The notes under the pieces: generated by a model
Seen by the model: the letters and a program-made list of their open reading frames with translations, nothing else
What the model was told of the DNA's origin: nothing
Database searches by the model: none
Part shown: in pieces, positions 42,437 to 50,379 of the stretch
Layout: every line of letters starts with the position of its first letter
Numbering within the stretch: the first letter of the stretch is position 1
Origin: G963664585 sp963664585
GTDB taxonomy: Bacteria; Bacillota; Clostridia; Oscillospirales; Ruminococcaceae
DNA length: 64,000 bases
Reading direction: 5' to 3'
Assembly: GCA_963664585.2 (NCBI GenBank)
Contig: CAXXEO010000025.1
Location: 19,175-83,174, forward strand
Program-made: the position numbers and the translations under genes

Positions 42437-44132
42437 TCTCCCTGTATACCGGGCAGTCCTTCATCAGCTGTTTGTGATTGCCGATACCGACGACAGATCC
42501 GCCTTCCAAAACGATGATCCGATCAGCATTCATGATGGTGGATACCCGCTGTGCCACAATGAATACTGTCGCTGAACCAACCTGCTCACTCAATGCTTTT
42601 CGCAGCTTTGCATCTGTCTGAAAATCAAGGGCGGAAAAGCTGTCATCAAACAGATAAACATCCGGCCTTCTTACCACCGCACGGGCAATGGAAAGACGCT
42701 GCTTCTGCCCGCCGGACAGATTGACGCCACCCTGCGAGATCAAGTGTTCAAAACCGTCCGCATTATTGCCAATGAAATCAGTCGATTGGGACATTTCCGC
42801 TGCTGCGATAACCTCTTCATCACTGGCCGTTTCACGTCCGAAACGGATATTTTCCTCGACAGTTCCCGTAAAAAGGGTTGCCTTTTGCGGGACATATCCG
42901 ATACGGGCACGCAGGGTCTTCTGGCTGTAACGGCGCACATCAATACCATCAAGCAAGATTGAACCCTGATCTACATCATAAAAGCGTGGGATCAAATTGA
43001 TAAGTGTTGTCTTTCCGCTTCCTGTACTGCCGACGATGGCAGTCGTCTCCCCTTTCTTTGCCTTAAAGCTTATGTTATTGAGAGCAGGAAGCTCCGCCCC
43101 AGGATAATAGAAAGTGACATTTCTAAATTCTATGACGCCCTCTGACTTTTCGGGTGTTGTGGTTTTCTCGTCATCAGCAATGGTGGGATTGGTAAGTAAA
43201 ATCTGATTGATTCTTTCCGCCGAGGCACTTGCTCTTGGCAGCATCATAAAAACGTTGGAAAGCATCATTGTGGACATGAGCACCATGCCCACATATTGTG
43301 TAAGAGCCATAATGTCGCCCACCATGATTCCCCCGTAAGATGCCTGCAGCCCACCCAACCAAACGATGGCAATGGATGTTCCATTCATGCTGAGCATCAG
43401 TACAGGCATCACCAGCCCCACTGTGCGCTGCATGTTAATGGCATTATTAGTGAGGTCTTTATTGGCGCGATCAAAGCGCTTTCTCTCATATTCGTCCGTA
43501 CCGAAGGCCCGTATAACTCTCACACCATTGAGCTTTTCACGCATCACAAGATTGACCGCATCGATCTTCTTTTGCATGATTTTTGAGAGAGGTACAGTCA
43601 TTTTAGCAATGGCAATCACAAGGCCGAACATCAATAAAAGGGCAAAGAAAAACGGTCTGGCAAGCAACGGGCTTTTAGAGTAGGCCATAATACAGCCACC
43701 GATTGACATGAACGGTGCCATCACCACAATACGCAGGATTACCGCCGCAAAGTTGTTGATTTGGGCGATATCATTGGTTGTTCTTGTGATTAATGAGGCC
43801 GTTCCAAAATGGTCAAACTCAGCCAGTGAAAATGATGTTATTTTCTCAAAGACCTTATTACGCAAGTTTTTACTGAGTCCTGCTGAAAATCTGGAGGAAA
43901 GAAACCCGGTTGCCAGAAAGCATGCGACACTGACGGTCGCAACGAGCACCATTAGTGCCCCGGTTCGTGTAATATATGCAATGTCCCCTTTCAGGACGCC
44001 ATAATTTACAATCTTTGACATCAAATTCGGCATCCAAAGATCGGCAAGAGAACCCATAGCAATGGTGAGGAGGGCTCCAATAATGAGTAGTTTAAATGGT
44101 TTGCATTCCTTAAAAAGGTTCTTCAAGGACAC
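42393..44132 (-). CDS. ABC exporter, fused permease and ATPase (first subunit)
   Basis: 579 residues with the same domain order as its partner: six helices, then the ATPase. Walker A AIVGSTGSGKTTLINLIPRF, signature VNLSGGQKQRLSIARA, Walker B DVYLFDDSFSALDFQTD. Here Walker B ends in Asp (FDDS) where a catalytic Glu is usual, and the H-loop region reads IVAQRVSTI with Gln in place of His. This matches the degenerate site of heterodimeric exporters such as BmrCD or LmrCD. The stop overlaps the partner's start, and the MarR gene overlaps its 5' end by 10 bases. Confidence 0.92.
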   Translation of the reverse strand: MSLKNLFKECKPFKLLIIGALLTIAMGSLADLWMPNLMSKIVNYGVLKGDIAYITRTGALMVLVATVSVACFLATGFLSSRFSAGLSKNLRNKVFEKITSFSLAEFDHFGTASLITRTTNDIAQINNFAAVILRIVVMAPFMSIGGCIMAYSKSPLLARPFFFALLLMFGLVIAIAKMTVPLSKIMQKKIDAVNLVMREKLNGVRVIRAFGTDEYERKRFDRANKDLTNNAINMQRTVGLVMPVLMLSMNGTSIAIVWLGGLQASYGGIMVGDIMALTQYVGMVLMSTMMLSNVFMMLPRASASAERINQILLTNPTIADDEKTTTPEKSEGVIEFRNVTFYYPGAELPALNNISFKAKKGETTAIVGSTGSGKTTLINLIPRFYDVDQGSILLDGIDVRRYSQKTLRARIGYVPQKATLFTGTVEENIRFGRETASDEEVIAAAEMSQSTDFIGNNADGFEHLISQGGVNLSGGQKQRLSIARAVVRRPDVYLFDDSFSALDFQTDAKLRKALSEQVGSATVFIVAQRVSTIMNADRIIVLEGGSVVGIGNHKQLMKDCPVYREIVLSQLSAEEADHE

Positions 44133-44593
44133 TGTCTCCCCTCGTCGTCAGGTGCCAGTGACAACATATATTCTGCCGCACGGCTCATTATTTCGACAAA
44201 TTTCTGACTATCTCCTGCGCCTAAATACTCTTCAAGGCCCTTAAAAATATCATTGCACCGTTTCATATGCGCCTCATGTTGCAGGATCGCTTTCTCCGTT
44301 GGGGAGATATAGGTCATACGGCGGTCTTCTTCGCTATGGCGACGAATGATCAATCCGTCCTTTTCAAGGTTGCGAAGAATTGGGCTGAGGGTGGGCTGCT
44401 GTATCCCCATTATCGAACTGATCTGTGAAGGATTCATTTCATTTACGCCATGGTGACTGCTGTGGATTAGAATACGCATAATGGTAGCGTCGCTAAGACG
44501 CATCCCATTCTCCATAATCTGATGCTTGTATCCGCGGCGAAATCGCATAAAGCTGACAAAAAGCTCCGATCCGCTCTCTTCTGTGTTTTTCAT
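44123..44593 (-). CDS. MarR-family transcriptional regulator
   Basis: 156 residues. The winged helix-turn-helix is visible as ATIMRILIHSSHHGVNEMNP, SQISSIMGIQQPTLSPILRN, LEKDGLIIRRHSEEDRRMTY. It is the first gene of a three-gene operon with the ABC exporter and overlaps the first exporter gene by 10 bases. Such regulators usually repress the operon until a toxic compound binds. GGAAGGGAGA precedes the ATG. No clear operator palindrome was identified, but the region 44594-44700 is AT-rich with TTAGTACTACTAA-like symmetry near 44628. Confidence 0.92.
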   Translation of the reverse strand: MKNTEESGSELFVSFMRFRRGYKHQIMENGMRLSDATIMRILIHSSHHGVNEMNPSQISSIMGIQQPTLSPILRNLEKDGLIIRRHSEEDRRMTYISPTEKAILQHEAHMKRCNDIFKGLEEYLGAGDSQKFVEIMSRAAEYMLSLAPDDEGRQCP

Positions 44594-44698
44594 GGCTCTC
44601 CCTTCCTATTTCTATTGATTTAATATAGTTAGTACTACTAATTATAATGTATGCTAACTAATATTTCAAGAGCGGATGAAATAAGTTTTAAAATAATT

Positions 44699-44804
44699 TA
44701 TAGCCAATTAACTTAAAAACTGGCTATAGTTAAAACGTCATTTTCATCCCCCGCCTTCGGCGGGGAAAGAAATCACAAGCTTGTTTTCAAGTTAATCAAC
44801 TATA
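44699..44804 (+). repeat. 106-bp TATAGCC repeat, copy 7
   Basis: Full-length forward copy upstream of the marR operon. The hairpin has a one-base change (CATCCCCCGCC) that weakens one stem base pair. Confidence 0.93.
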
Positions 44805-44911
44805 ATTTCTTCAGACATTACGAAAACAATTTGTGCCTCAAAACAAAAGTGTGGCTTTAGTTAAAAAAAAGTATGCGGTATCAGATTTCTACTGGTTTTT
44901 GGCACAAAAAA

Positions 44912-44936
44912 ACTCCCCGGTATAATGCCGGGGAGT
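44912..44936 (-). terminator. Terminator after the beta-propeller gene
   Basis: ACTCCCCGG, 7-base loop, CCGGGGAGT, followed on the minus strand by seven T. It lies 12 bases past the stop at 44949. Confidence 0.9.
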
Positions 44937-44948
44937 GACAGATGAATG

Positions 44949-47249
44949 CTATTTTATATCCAAAACTTTTAACTGCTCAAAACTACTCAGCGAATAAGAA
45001 GCAACCCTACCATTGGAAATGGTGTACAGCGTGTCTCCAAGGTATATTGCCCTCGAAATGGCATTATCATTTGAGGTTCTCTTAAAGCCGTCCCCCGAAT
45101 CGTCTGAGGAAATGGTGCCTGCCAACTTGAAGCCATCCTCGCTAACTTTGAAAACCATATACCCATTGAATGTGAGGTTACGCTCGCCCGACCAAGGATC
45201 GCCTGCCCGGCTTCCGGTTGTAGTATAAATCGTAGTTGGAAAGCCAATAAGCCCCTTCTCAGGATAGTACATAAAGGCTTTATGGTTATTAAGCGCCTCA
45301 GAATAGCTTCCTATATTGCCCATACTGTAGACGTCGGTTTCTGATAGGTTGACAGGGTCAGATACATCAAAGAGGGAAAGCTTCAGTCCATCTTGTACTA
45401 TGCCGCCGCCCTGTGTCAGTGAAGTATTAACGCCTAGACCGATAAGCGTATCGGAATTCAAAGGATGCAAGTATTGGGAGAAGCCCGGTATTTTCAACTG
45501 TCCTACCACCTTTGGGTTGGCAGGGTCTGACAGGTCGATGGCGAATAAGGGGTCCGTCTGGCGGAAGGTGACAATATAGCCCATCGTCCCGATATAGCGC
45601 ACCGAGTAAATTCTCTCACCGGGGGCAAGCCCCTCGACCTTTGAATAGGGTTCCATCTTGCCGTCGAGGATATAAAGATTATTCTGTGTCGTTCCTTTGA
45701 CAGGGTCGTTGGAGGTGGTCGCCACACGAAGATAGCCATCCCGTTCGTCCAGTGAAAACTGGCCATCAATCGTGCCATTTACATTACCGCAGGCTATAAA
45801 GCTGAGATCCATGCCATCCACAGCAATACGCGCGATATTGGTGGAAGTAGTGCCCTGCCCGTTTCCGTTGTATAGATATTTTTGCGCGGCGATAAAAAGA
45901 TTGTCATGGGACATATAGATGGTGTTGGTCATCCCCAGAATTGCCTTTGTGTTCGCCTTTTTATCCTTAACATTAATGGCGGTCACAACGGCATAGCTGT
46001 TATCACAGTAATCGGGAGCGATCACGATAGAATCGGGTGGTACAAGCTTCAGACCCTCGTCACTCATGCCTGCAACCGGCACCATTTGATACATCTTCGT
46101 ACTGTTATAACGTACATCGGTATGAATATTTTTATTGGAGATCAGATAGAGCACTCCCTCATATAGGCGGGAGGAGACATAACTTCCATCCTGCTCGTAT
46201 CTGTACTGCTCGGTTGGCTTCTGAGGGTCAGAAACACTATAGACGACGGCTTGAGTCAGGTTGTTCACAGGGAAATAACGGGCTATTTTTCCATTTGGCT
46301 CCCCGATTGCGATACCAGGGCTGGCTGCCACGGCTCCGGATGCTGTTCCGGAAACTGATCCACTAGATGAACTGCTTTCAGAGGGTTGCTCGACATCAAA
46401 TGTGCAATTGGTCATAACCGTGACGGGCTTGTCGACCTCCGCGGGCATTTTCTCTATGTTTTCGGTTGCGTTTTGCACAGTAATCAGCTGGTCGCCATTT
46501 AAATACATCTCAGTGGCGTAAAAGCTTTTCAGCTCCAACTGGGACATGAGAACCAGATCTGAAGCACGTACAATGGCAATCTGTGAGTTCCCTGTCTGGT
46601 TGTTGAAACGGTAAAGATAAATATATTTGCCGTCTGTCTTGACAATATCCGCCTCGTCTATATCCGCAACCTGTGTATTGGTCTGATAGACACCCGAGCT
46701 GCCATAGGTCGTAATGCGCGCTTCTGCCGCAGGGGCAGAAGCACTGGCCTGGCCTGCCGCACCCTGTGTCAAAGCCCTATCCGTGCTTTTAGAATAGATC
46801 CCGGCGAAGTTATTATTTTCGGCGGTGGCTTTGCCAATGGCATAACGTATCTCGGTGTAGTCGACCGCCGCAGGCATCGACTGTGAAACAGACTGTGAGG
46901 CAGCCGATGCAGAGGATGAAGCTGTCATCAACGCAGAAGCAGACTGAGAGGGTGATGCGAGCAACTGCGCCGGAGAGTGTGTTATCGAATAGTACCCACT
47001 GAATATTAGAATAAAGGCGGCCGCGCAGGCGGCTACATTAATCAGGTATTTACCTTTTTGTCTCGTCTTGTCAACCATGTGAATCGCCTTTGAAATACTG
47101 TCTGTCTTTATAAAAAGCTGCTTCGCTGACAGGCTCTCGGGCATCTCTATATTACTGGTCTCGCGAGAAAAATGATTTTTGACTGCCTCGATGTCTTCTT
47201 GCATTTCTTTACATTTGTTTTCACCCATATCGCTTCCTCCCTTCTTCAT
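44949..47249 (-). CDS. Membrane-anchored beta-propeller protein, putative anti-sigma/sensor
   Basis: The preferred start is 47228 (MGENKCKEMQEDIEAVKNHF), preceded by GGGAGGAAGCG, giving 759 residues. The cytoplasmic N-terminus of ~75 residues includes MPESLSAKQLFIKTDSISKA, then one membrane helix (INVAACAAAFILIFSGYYSI), a Ser/Ala-rich stretch, and a large extracytoplasmic beta-propeller (PF09826 type), with blocks such as TNTQVADIDEADIVKTDGKY and YIGTMGYIVTFRQTDPLFAI. It follows an ECF sigma-factor gene with a ~90-base gap. By position and topology it is likely the anti-sigma factor, sensing an external signal through the propeller. That role is inferred. Confidence 0.85.
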   Translation of the reverse strand: MKKGGSDMGENKCKEMQEDIEAVKNHFSRETSNIEMPESLSAKQLFIKTDSISKAIHMVDKTRQKGKYLINVAACAAAFILIFSGYYSITHSPAQLLASPSQSASALMTASSSASAASQSVSQSMPAAVDYTEIRYAIGKATAENNNFAGIYSKSTDRALTQGAAGQASASAPAAEARITTYGSSGVYQTNTQVADIDEADIVKTDGKYIYLYRFNNQTGNSQIAIVRASDLVLMSQLELKSFYATEMYLNGDQLITVQNATENIEKMPAEVDKPVTVMTNCTFDVEQPSESSSSSGSVSGTASGAVAASPGIAIGEPNGKIARYFPVNNLTQAVVYSVSDPQKPTEQYRYEQDGSYVSSRLYEGVLYLISNKNIHTDVRYNSTKMYQMVPVAGMSDEGLKLVPPDSIVIAPDYCDNSYAVVTAINVKDKKANTKAILGMTNTIYMSHDNLFIAAQKYLYNGNGQGTTSTNIARIAVDGMDLSFIACGNVNGTIDGQFSLDERDGYLRVATTSNDPVKGTTQNNLYILDGKMEPYSKVEGLAPGERIYSVRYIGTMGYIVTFRQTDPLFAIDLSDPANPKVVGQLKIPGFSQYLHPLNSDTLIGLGVNTSLTQGGGIVQDGLKLSLFDVSDPVNLSETDVYSMGNIGSYSEALNNHKAFMYYPEKGLIGFPTTIYTTTGSRAGDPWSGERNLTFNGYMVFKVSEDGFKLAGTISSDDSGDGFKRTSNDNAISRAIYLGDTLYTISNGRVASYSLSSFEQLKVLDIK

Positions 47250-47315
47250 ACTATGTTTTATATAAAAAGTCTTTTTGTTGTTAGGAAAACAAAACCAATT
47301 AACGCTCTTAAAACT

Positions 47316-47855
47316 CTAGCAATAGATCGTTTCGAGGTAATTTCTAAGCTTTTTCAGGGTTCTATAAAGCTTTGAGCTCACCGTCCCATGCGGAATGTGG
47401 AGCATTTGAGAAATCTCTTTTGTCGTGTAACCCTGTAAAACCGAAAGCATCACAATCAGTCTTTCCTGTCCTGAAAGCTGCTCCATTGCAGAAAAGACGG
47501 TCACTCTGTCTGTACAGTCGGTATCTTTTGCGCTTGATTCGTCGGGTGTTTCGATGATCTCTTCAATGTCGACGGATTTTCGCTCTTTTATGTACCCACC
47601 TATGCGCCTTTTACAGCGCACCGACAGAATGGTAAGAATCCACCTTTTAAAGCTGGACTCATCCCTCAGGTTTTTGATTCCCTTGTAAGCCTCTACAAAG
47701 GTCTCGCTTACGATATCTTCCGCATCATATTTGTTGCCCAGTGTATACAGAGCAACCTTATATAGTTCAGGCGCGATCTGATCATATACACTGGCAAAGC
47801 TGTCTTTATCGCCCAAGCGTGCCGCTCTTACTGTATCGACGTCGATCAATGTCAT
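47316..47855 (-). CDS. ECF-type RNA polymerase sigma factor
   Basis: 179 residues. Region 2 reads SFASVYDQIAPELYKVALYT and NKYDAEDIVSETFVEAYKGI, with the core-binding DAED...ETF pattern; region 4 reads LSGQERLIVMLSVLQGYTTK, EISQMLHIPHGTVSSKLYRT. It lacks regions 1 and 3, so it is a group 4 sigma factor. It is upstream of the beta-propeller membrane protein and probably in the same transcript. GGTGG lies upstream of the ATG. The promoter recognised is unknown; autoregulation is expected for this class. Confidence 0.93.
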   Translation of the reverse strand: MTLIDVDTVRAARLGDKDSFASVYDQIAPELYKVALYTLGNKYDAEDIVSETFVEAYKGIKNLRDESSFKRWILTILSVRCKRRIGGYIKERKSVDIEEIIETPDESSAKDTDCTDRVTVFSAMEQLSGQERLIVMLSVLQGYTTKEISQMLHIPHGTVSSKLYRTLKKLRNYLETIYC

Positions 47856-47963
47856 TTCACCACCATTTCTTTAAGCGGTTCGTCTATTATGTGCCCTATT
47901 CACTTTAAATTACTGCATTCGTATAAAAATATTATAACCTATATTTCTCAATGCGCCAAATGT

Positions 47964-48069
47964 TATAGCCAATTAACTTAAAAACTGGCTATAGTTAAAA
48001 CGTCATTTTCTTCCCCTGCCTTCGGCGGGGGAAGAAATCACTAGCTTGTTTTCAAGTTAATCAACTATA
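47964..48069 (+). repeat. 106-bp TATAGCC repeat, copy 8
   Basis: Full-length forward copy upstream of the sigma-factor gene. Apex CCTGCCTTCGGCGG, with a C-to-T change in the stem. Confidence 0.93.
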
Positions 48070-48253
48070 GAATAAATCCAGACGTACCCCAAGGTATTGG
48101 GTTGTCGAAGGCATCGATCCATCTATGTCCGTTGACGGACAGATCTATTGAAGGACACAGCGGACAAAACAGGCAGGTTTTGTCCACTGCCAAGGATACT
48201 TTGAGGGGGGAGTATATAACCATCCAAAAGGTTGTCAACTTATGAGCAACCAA
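48070..48253. other. Gene-free stretch with small hairpins
   Basis: No gene is supported. Two hairpins are visible: TGTCCG/CGGACA near 48126-48141 and GGACAAAAC with a 6-base loop and its complement at 48162-48185. Their use of the same GGACA motif suggests a derived repeat, but I cannot name it. Confidence 0.4.
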
Positions 48254-48280
48254 AAGGCCGCGGAACGAGTCCGTGGCCTT
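48254..48280 (-). terminator. Terminator-like hairpin after coaX
   Basis: AAGGCC-CGGA pairs with TCCG-GGCCTT around a 5-base loop, 16 bases past the coaX stop codon. The T-run is short. Confidence 0.6.
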
Positions 48281-48295
48281 ACAAATAAATATCAA

Positions 48296-49078
48296 CTATT
48301 TACTAAAAGATTTGGCAAGCATTTCATCATAGATCATTTTCAGTCCGTCTAAAGTAAGGGTTCTGTCAATGGTATCAAACACACCCGGAAAATTGGCAAA
48401 CAGTGCAGATAGACCACCTGTTGCAATGATTTTGGTATCCGGCCCCAGATCCTTTAGCATCTGACTGGATATGCCGCGGACGACCCCTAGGTAGCCATAA
48501 ACCGCACCCACCTGCATACTTTTTTCGGTGTTTCTTCCGATGTTGACACCAGGATTGACAAGTTCGACTCTGGGCAGTTTAGATGCCTTTTGAAAAAGGG
48601 CCTCCATTGAAATTTTAATGCCCGGGAAAATGGCACCACCCAGATAAGCACCCGTTTTATCAACAGCATCAAAGGTGGTGGCGGTTCCGAAATCCACGAT
48701 TATCAACGGGCCCCCATATTTTCGAAAGGCGGCCTTGGCATTGACAAGTCTGTCAGCGCCCACCTGTGCAGGATTTTCATAGAGGTTTGGGACACCCACC
48801 TGCAAATTCTCACCGACATTCAGTGGGGTCTTTTTAACATACTTTTTGATGGCATTAGAGAGTGAGTACATCACTTGTGGCACAACAGAAGCAACGACCA
48901 CGTCAGTAATGTTGTCGGCTGAAAGGCCGTTGATGGAAAGAAACTGGGTAAGCATCAGACCAATCTCATCCGAGGTGACCTCACGGTTTGTCCCCATCCG
49001 GAAAGAATTCACCAACTCTTTTGAGTTAAAGACCCCGAACTCCATATTGGTATTACCCACATCAATAACCAGCAACAT
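48296..49078 (-). CDS. coaX: Type III pantothenate kinase
   Basis: 260 residues. It phosphorylates pantothenate, the first step of coenzyme A synthesis. Type III signatures: MLLVIDVGNTNMEFGVF (phosphate loop with Asp6), GADRLVNAKAAFRKYGGPL, IIVDFGTATTFDAVDKTGAYLGGAI and PGIKISMEALF. A GGGG site lies upstream of the start. The gene stands alone, upstream of the sigma-factor operon on the same strand. Confidence 0.95.
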   Translation of the reverse strand: MLLVIDVGNTNMEFGVFNSKELVNSFRMGTNREVTSDEIGLMLTQFLSINGLSADNITDVVVASVVPQVMYSLSNAIKKYVKKTPLNVGENLQVGVPNLYENPAQVGADRLVNAKAAFRKYGGPLIIVDFGTATTFDAVDKTGAYLGGAIFPGIKISMEALFQKASKLPRVELVNPGVNIGRNTEKSMQVGAVYGYLGVVRGISSQMLKDLGPDTKIIATGGLSALFANFPGVFDTIDRTLTLDGLKMIYDEMLAKSFSK

Positions 49079-49521
49079 AACGCTACCCCAAAATCTGTCG
49101 CAGAGAGGTTATATTAATTTCAAATTAAATGACAATCATCACGTTTCTGTTTTCCACACCTTTGACTAGGTAAAGATAGACAAAAAACAAGTGCCATTTG
49201 AATCAATTTAATATTACTGCTCTCCTAAGATCTTCCCTTTTTTCTACATTTTATCTCTTACCGGTCCGGTAGTCAAGAGAGCACAAATTATGAGGAAATC
49301 TGTCACCTGTCTTCCCCACCAAAGGCTGGACGGACAAAAGATAGAGTCATGCTATAGGAAAGGATAGGACAATGTCCGCAAAATAACCAAAAGGTCTGTT
49401 CCGAAGGAAAACCGATTTAAATACTTGATATTTCGACGCATTTTTTCAGAAGTAGAATCCCCTTCTATCTGCCGCTGCAGGCGGCGAATAGTTAAAAGAA
49501 GTCCATTTCATTTAAGAATTG
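49079..49521. other. Gap holding a duplicated 3' gene fragment
   Basis: This 443-base gap contains, at 49351-49449, a copy of the last ~33 codons of the sugar transferase gene. Elsewhere (49079-49350) I see no gene; a weak TTCCCC hairpin lies near 49310. Confidence 0.6.
49351..49449 (-). pseudogene. Remnant of a second sugar-transferase gene (3' end)
   Basis: This segment repeats 49521-49619 with about six differences in 99 bases, and both end at the same TAG stop. In frame it encodes MRRNIKYLNRFSFGTDLLV followed by ILRTLSYPFL. Most differences are silent, and the two visible replacements are Glu to Lys and Ala to Ser. That pattern suggests it diverged as coding sequence. It is therefore best seen as the leftover end of a paralogous gene that was lost by recombination. 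The upstream frame continues for at least 11 codons without similarity to the neighbour. Confidence 0.7.
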
Positions 49522-50202
49522 CTATAGGAAAGGATAGGCTAATGTCCGCAAAATAACCAAAAGGTCTGTTCCGAAGGAAAACCGATTCAAATATTCGATA
49601 TTTCGACGCATTTTCTCAGGAAGAATGTGATCAATATAGATTTTATCGCTATCATCACCGGACAATAAAAGCGCTTCCTCGCGAAACTCAAGGCTGGCGT
49701 CCGAGGTGATTCCCACAGGGAGAAGAAGGGTTGCCAGCATTGCCTCATCATAATGGGCCACATAGGTGGGTACTTCGGGTCGGGGGCCGATAAGGCTTAT
49801 CTCTCCTTTGAGTACATTGAAAAGCTGGGGCAACTCGTCCAATCTCGTTTTTCTTAAAGCTTTTCCGATAGGTGTTACCCGTTTATCCTCCCTCAGGGTA
49901 ATTTGGCTCATTTGTTCTGAGCCCTCGTACATCGTCCTGAACTTATAGATCTGAAAAGGTTTATAATAGCGCATGATCCTTTCTTGCTTAAAAATGACGC
50001 CGCCGGGACTGGTTAGCCAGATCGCTGTGGCAATTCCCAACATCAGCGGTGCCGTCATCAGGATCAGCACCGCTGCCCCAGTTATATCGAAGATCCGCTT
50101 AACTGCAAGCTCTATGCGCTTTCCCGACAACCGGTTGTAATAGGCCAGTACCACTTCATTTTGCATTTTGCATGGCAGCTCGGCATATTTCTTTAGCCAC
50201 AT
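49522..50202 (-). CDS. Initiating sugar (glycosyl-phosphate) transferase of an exopolysaccharide cluster
   Basis: 226 residues, a short PglC/WcaJ-C-terminal-type phosphoglycosyl transferase. One N-terminal membrane segment (IFDITGAAVLILMTAPLMLG) is followed by the catalytic core: PGGVIFKQERIMRYYKPFQI, YKFRTM, LRKTRLDELPQLFNVLKGEI and SLIGPRPE. It moves a sugar phosphate to undecaprenyl phosphate at the membrane and starts repeat-unit synthesis. The start at 50202 has GGGGG nine bases upstream and overlaps the preceding small ORF; Met13 is an alternative. It is the last intact gene of the minus-strand polysaccharide cluster. Confidence 0.92.
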   Translation of the reverse strand: MWLKKYAELPCKMQNEVVLAYYNRLSGKRIELAVKRIFDITGAAVLILMTAPLMLGIATAIWLTSPGGVIFKQERIMRYYKPFQIYKFRTMYEGSEQMSQITLREDKRVTPIGKALRKTRLDELPQLFNVLKGEISLIGPRPEVPTYVAHYDEAMLATLLLPVGITSDASLEFREEALLLSGDDSDKIYIDHILPEKMRRNIEYLNRFSFGTDLLVILRTLAYPFL

Positions 50203-50377
50203 GCCTGATATCCCCCTTGCTCATTAGAGGATATAGTTCTTCCGTGCCACCACCCAATTTAACAGAAAAAGCACGTCTGTCAAAAACGTCTTTAAAGTAC
50301 TCCCTGGCTGCGCCAACCATCGTTTTTTTCTTTGTCCCAACACCGGATTTTCTTCCATCCATCCCCGAATCCTTCAT
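50156..50377 (-). CDS. Small hypothetical protein within the exopolysaccharide cluster
   Basis: 73 residues, basic and Lys/Gly-rich at the start (MKDSGMDGRKSGVGTKKKTM), then AAREYFKDVFDRRAFSVKLG and MSKGDIRHVAKEICRAAMQN. No family recognised. It starts two bases after the stop of the glycosyltransferase frame and overlaps the sugar-transferase start by 47 bases, which makes translational coupling plausible. It contains no membrane segment. Being placed in a tight row of genes, it is probably real, but this is the least certain gene of the cluster. Confidence 0.55.
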   Translation of the reverse strand: MKDSGMDGRKSGVGTKKKTMVGAAREYFKDVFDRRAFSVKLGGGTEELYPLMSKGDIRHVAKEICRAAMQNAK

Positions 50378-50379
50378 TT

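Noticed and set aside
48065..48295. 76-codon minus-strand frame after coaX
   Set aside because: It overlaps the end of repeat copy 8 and two hairpins, has a poor start and no recognisable similarity.
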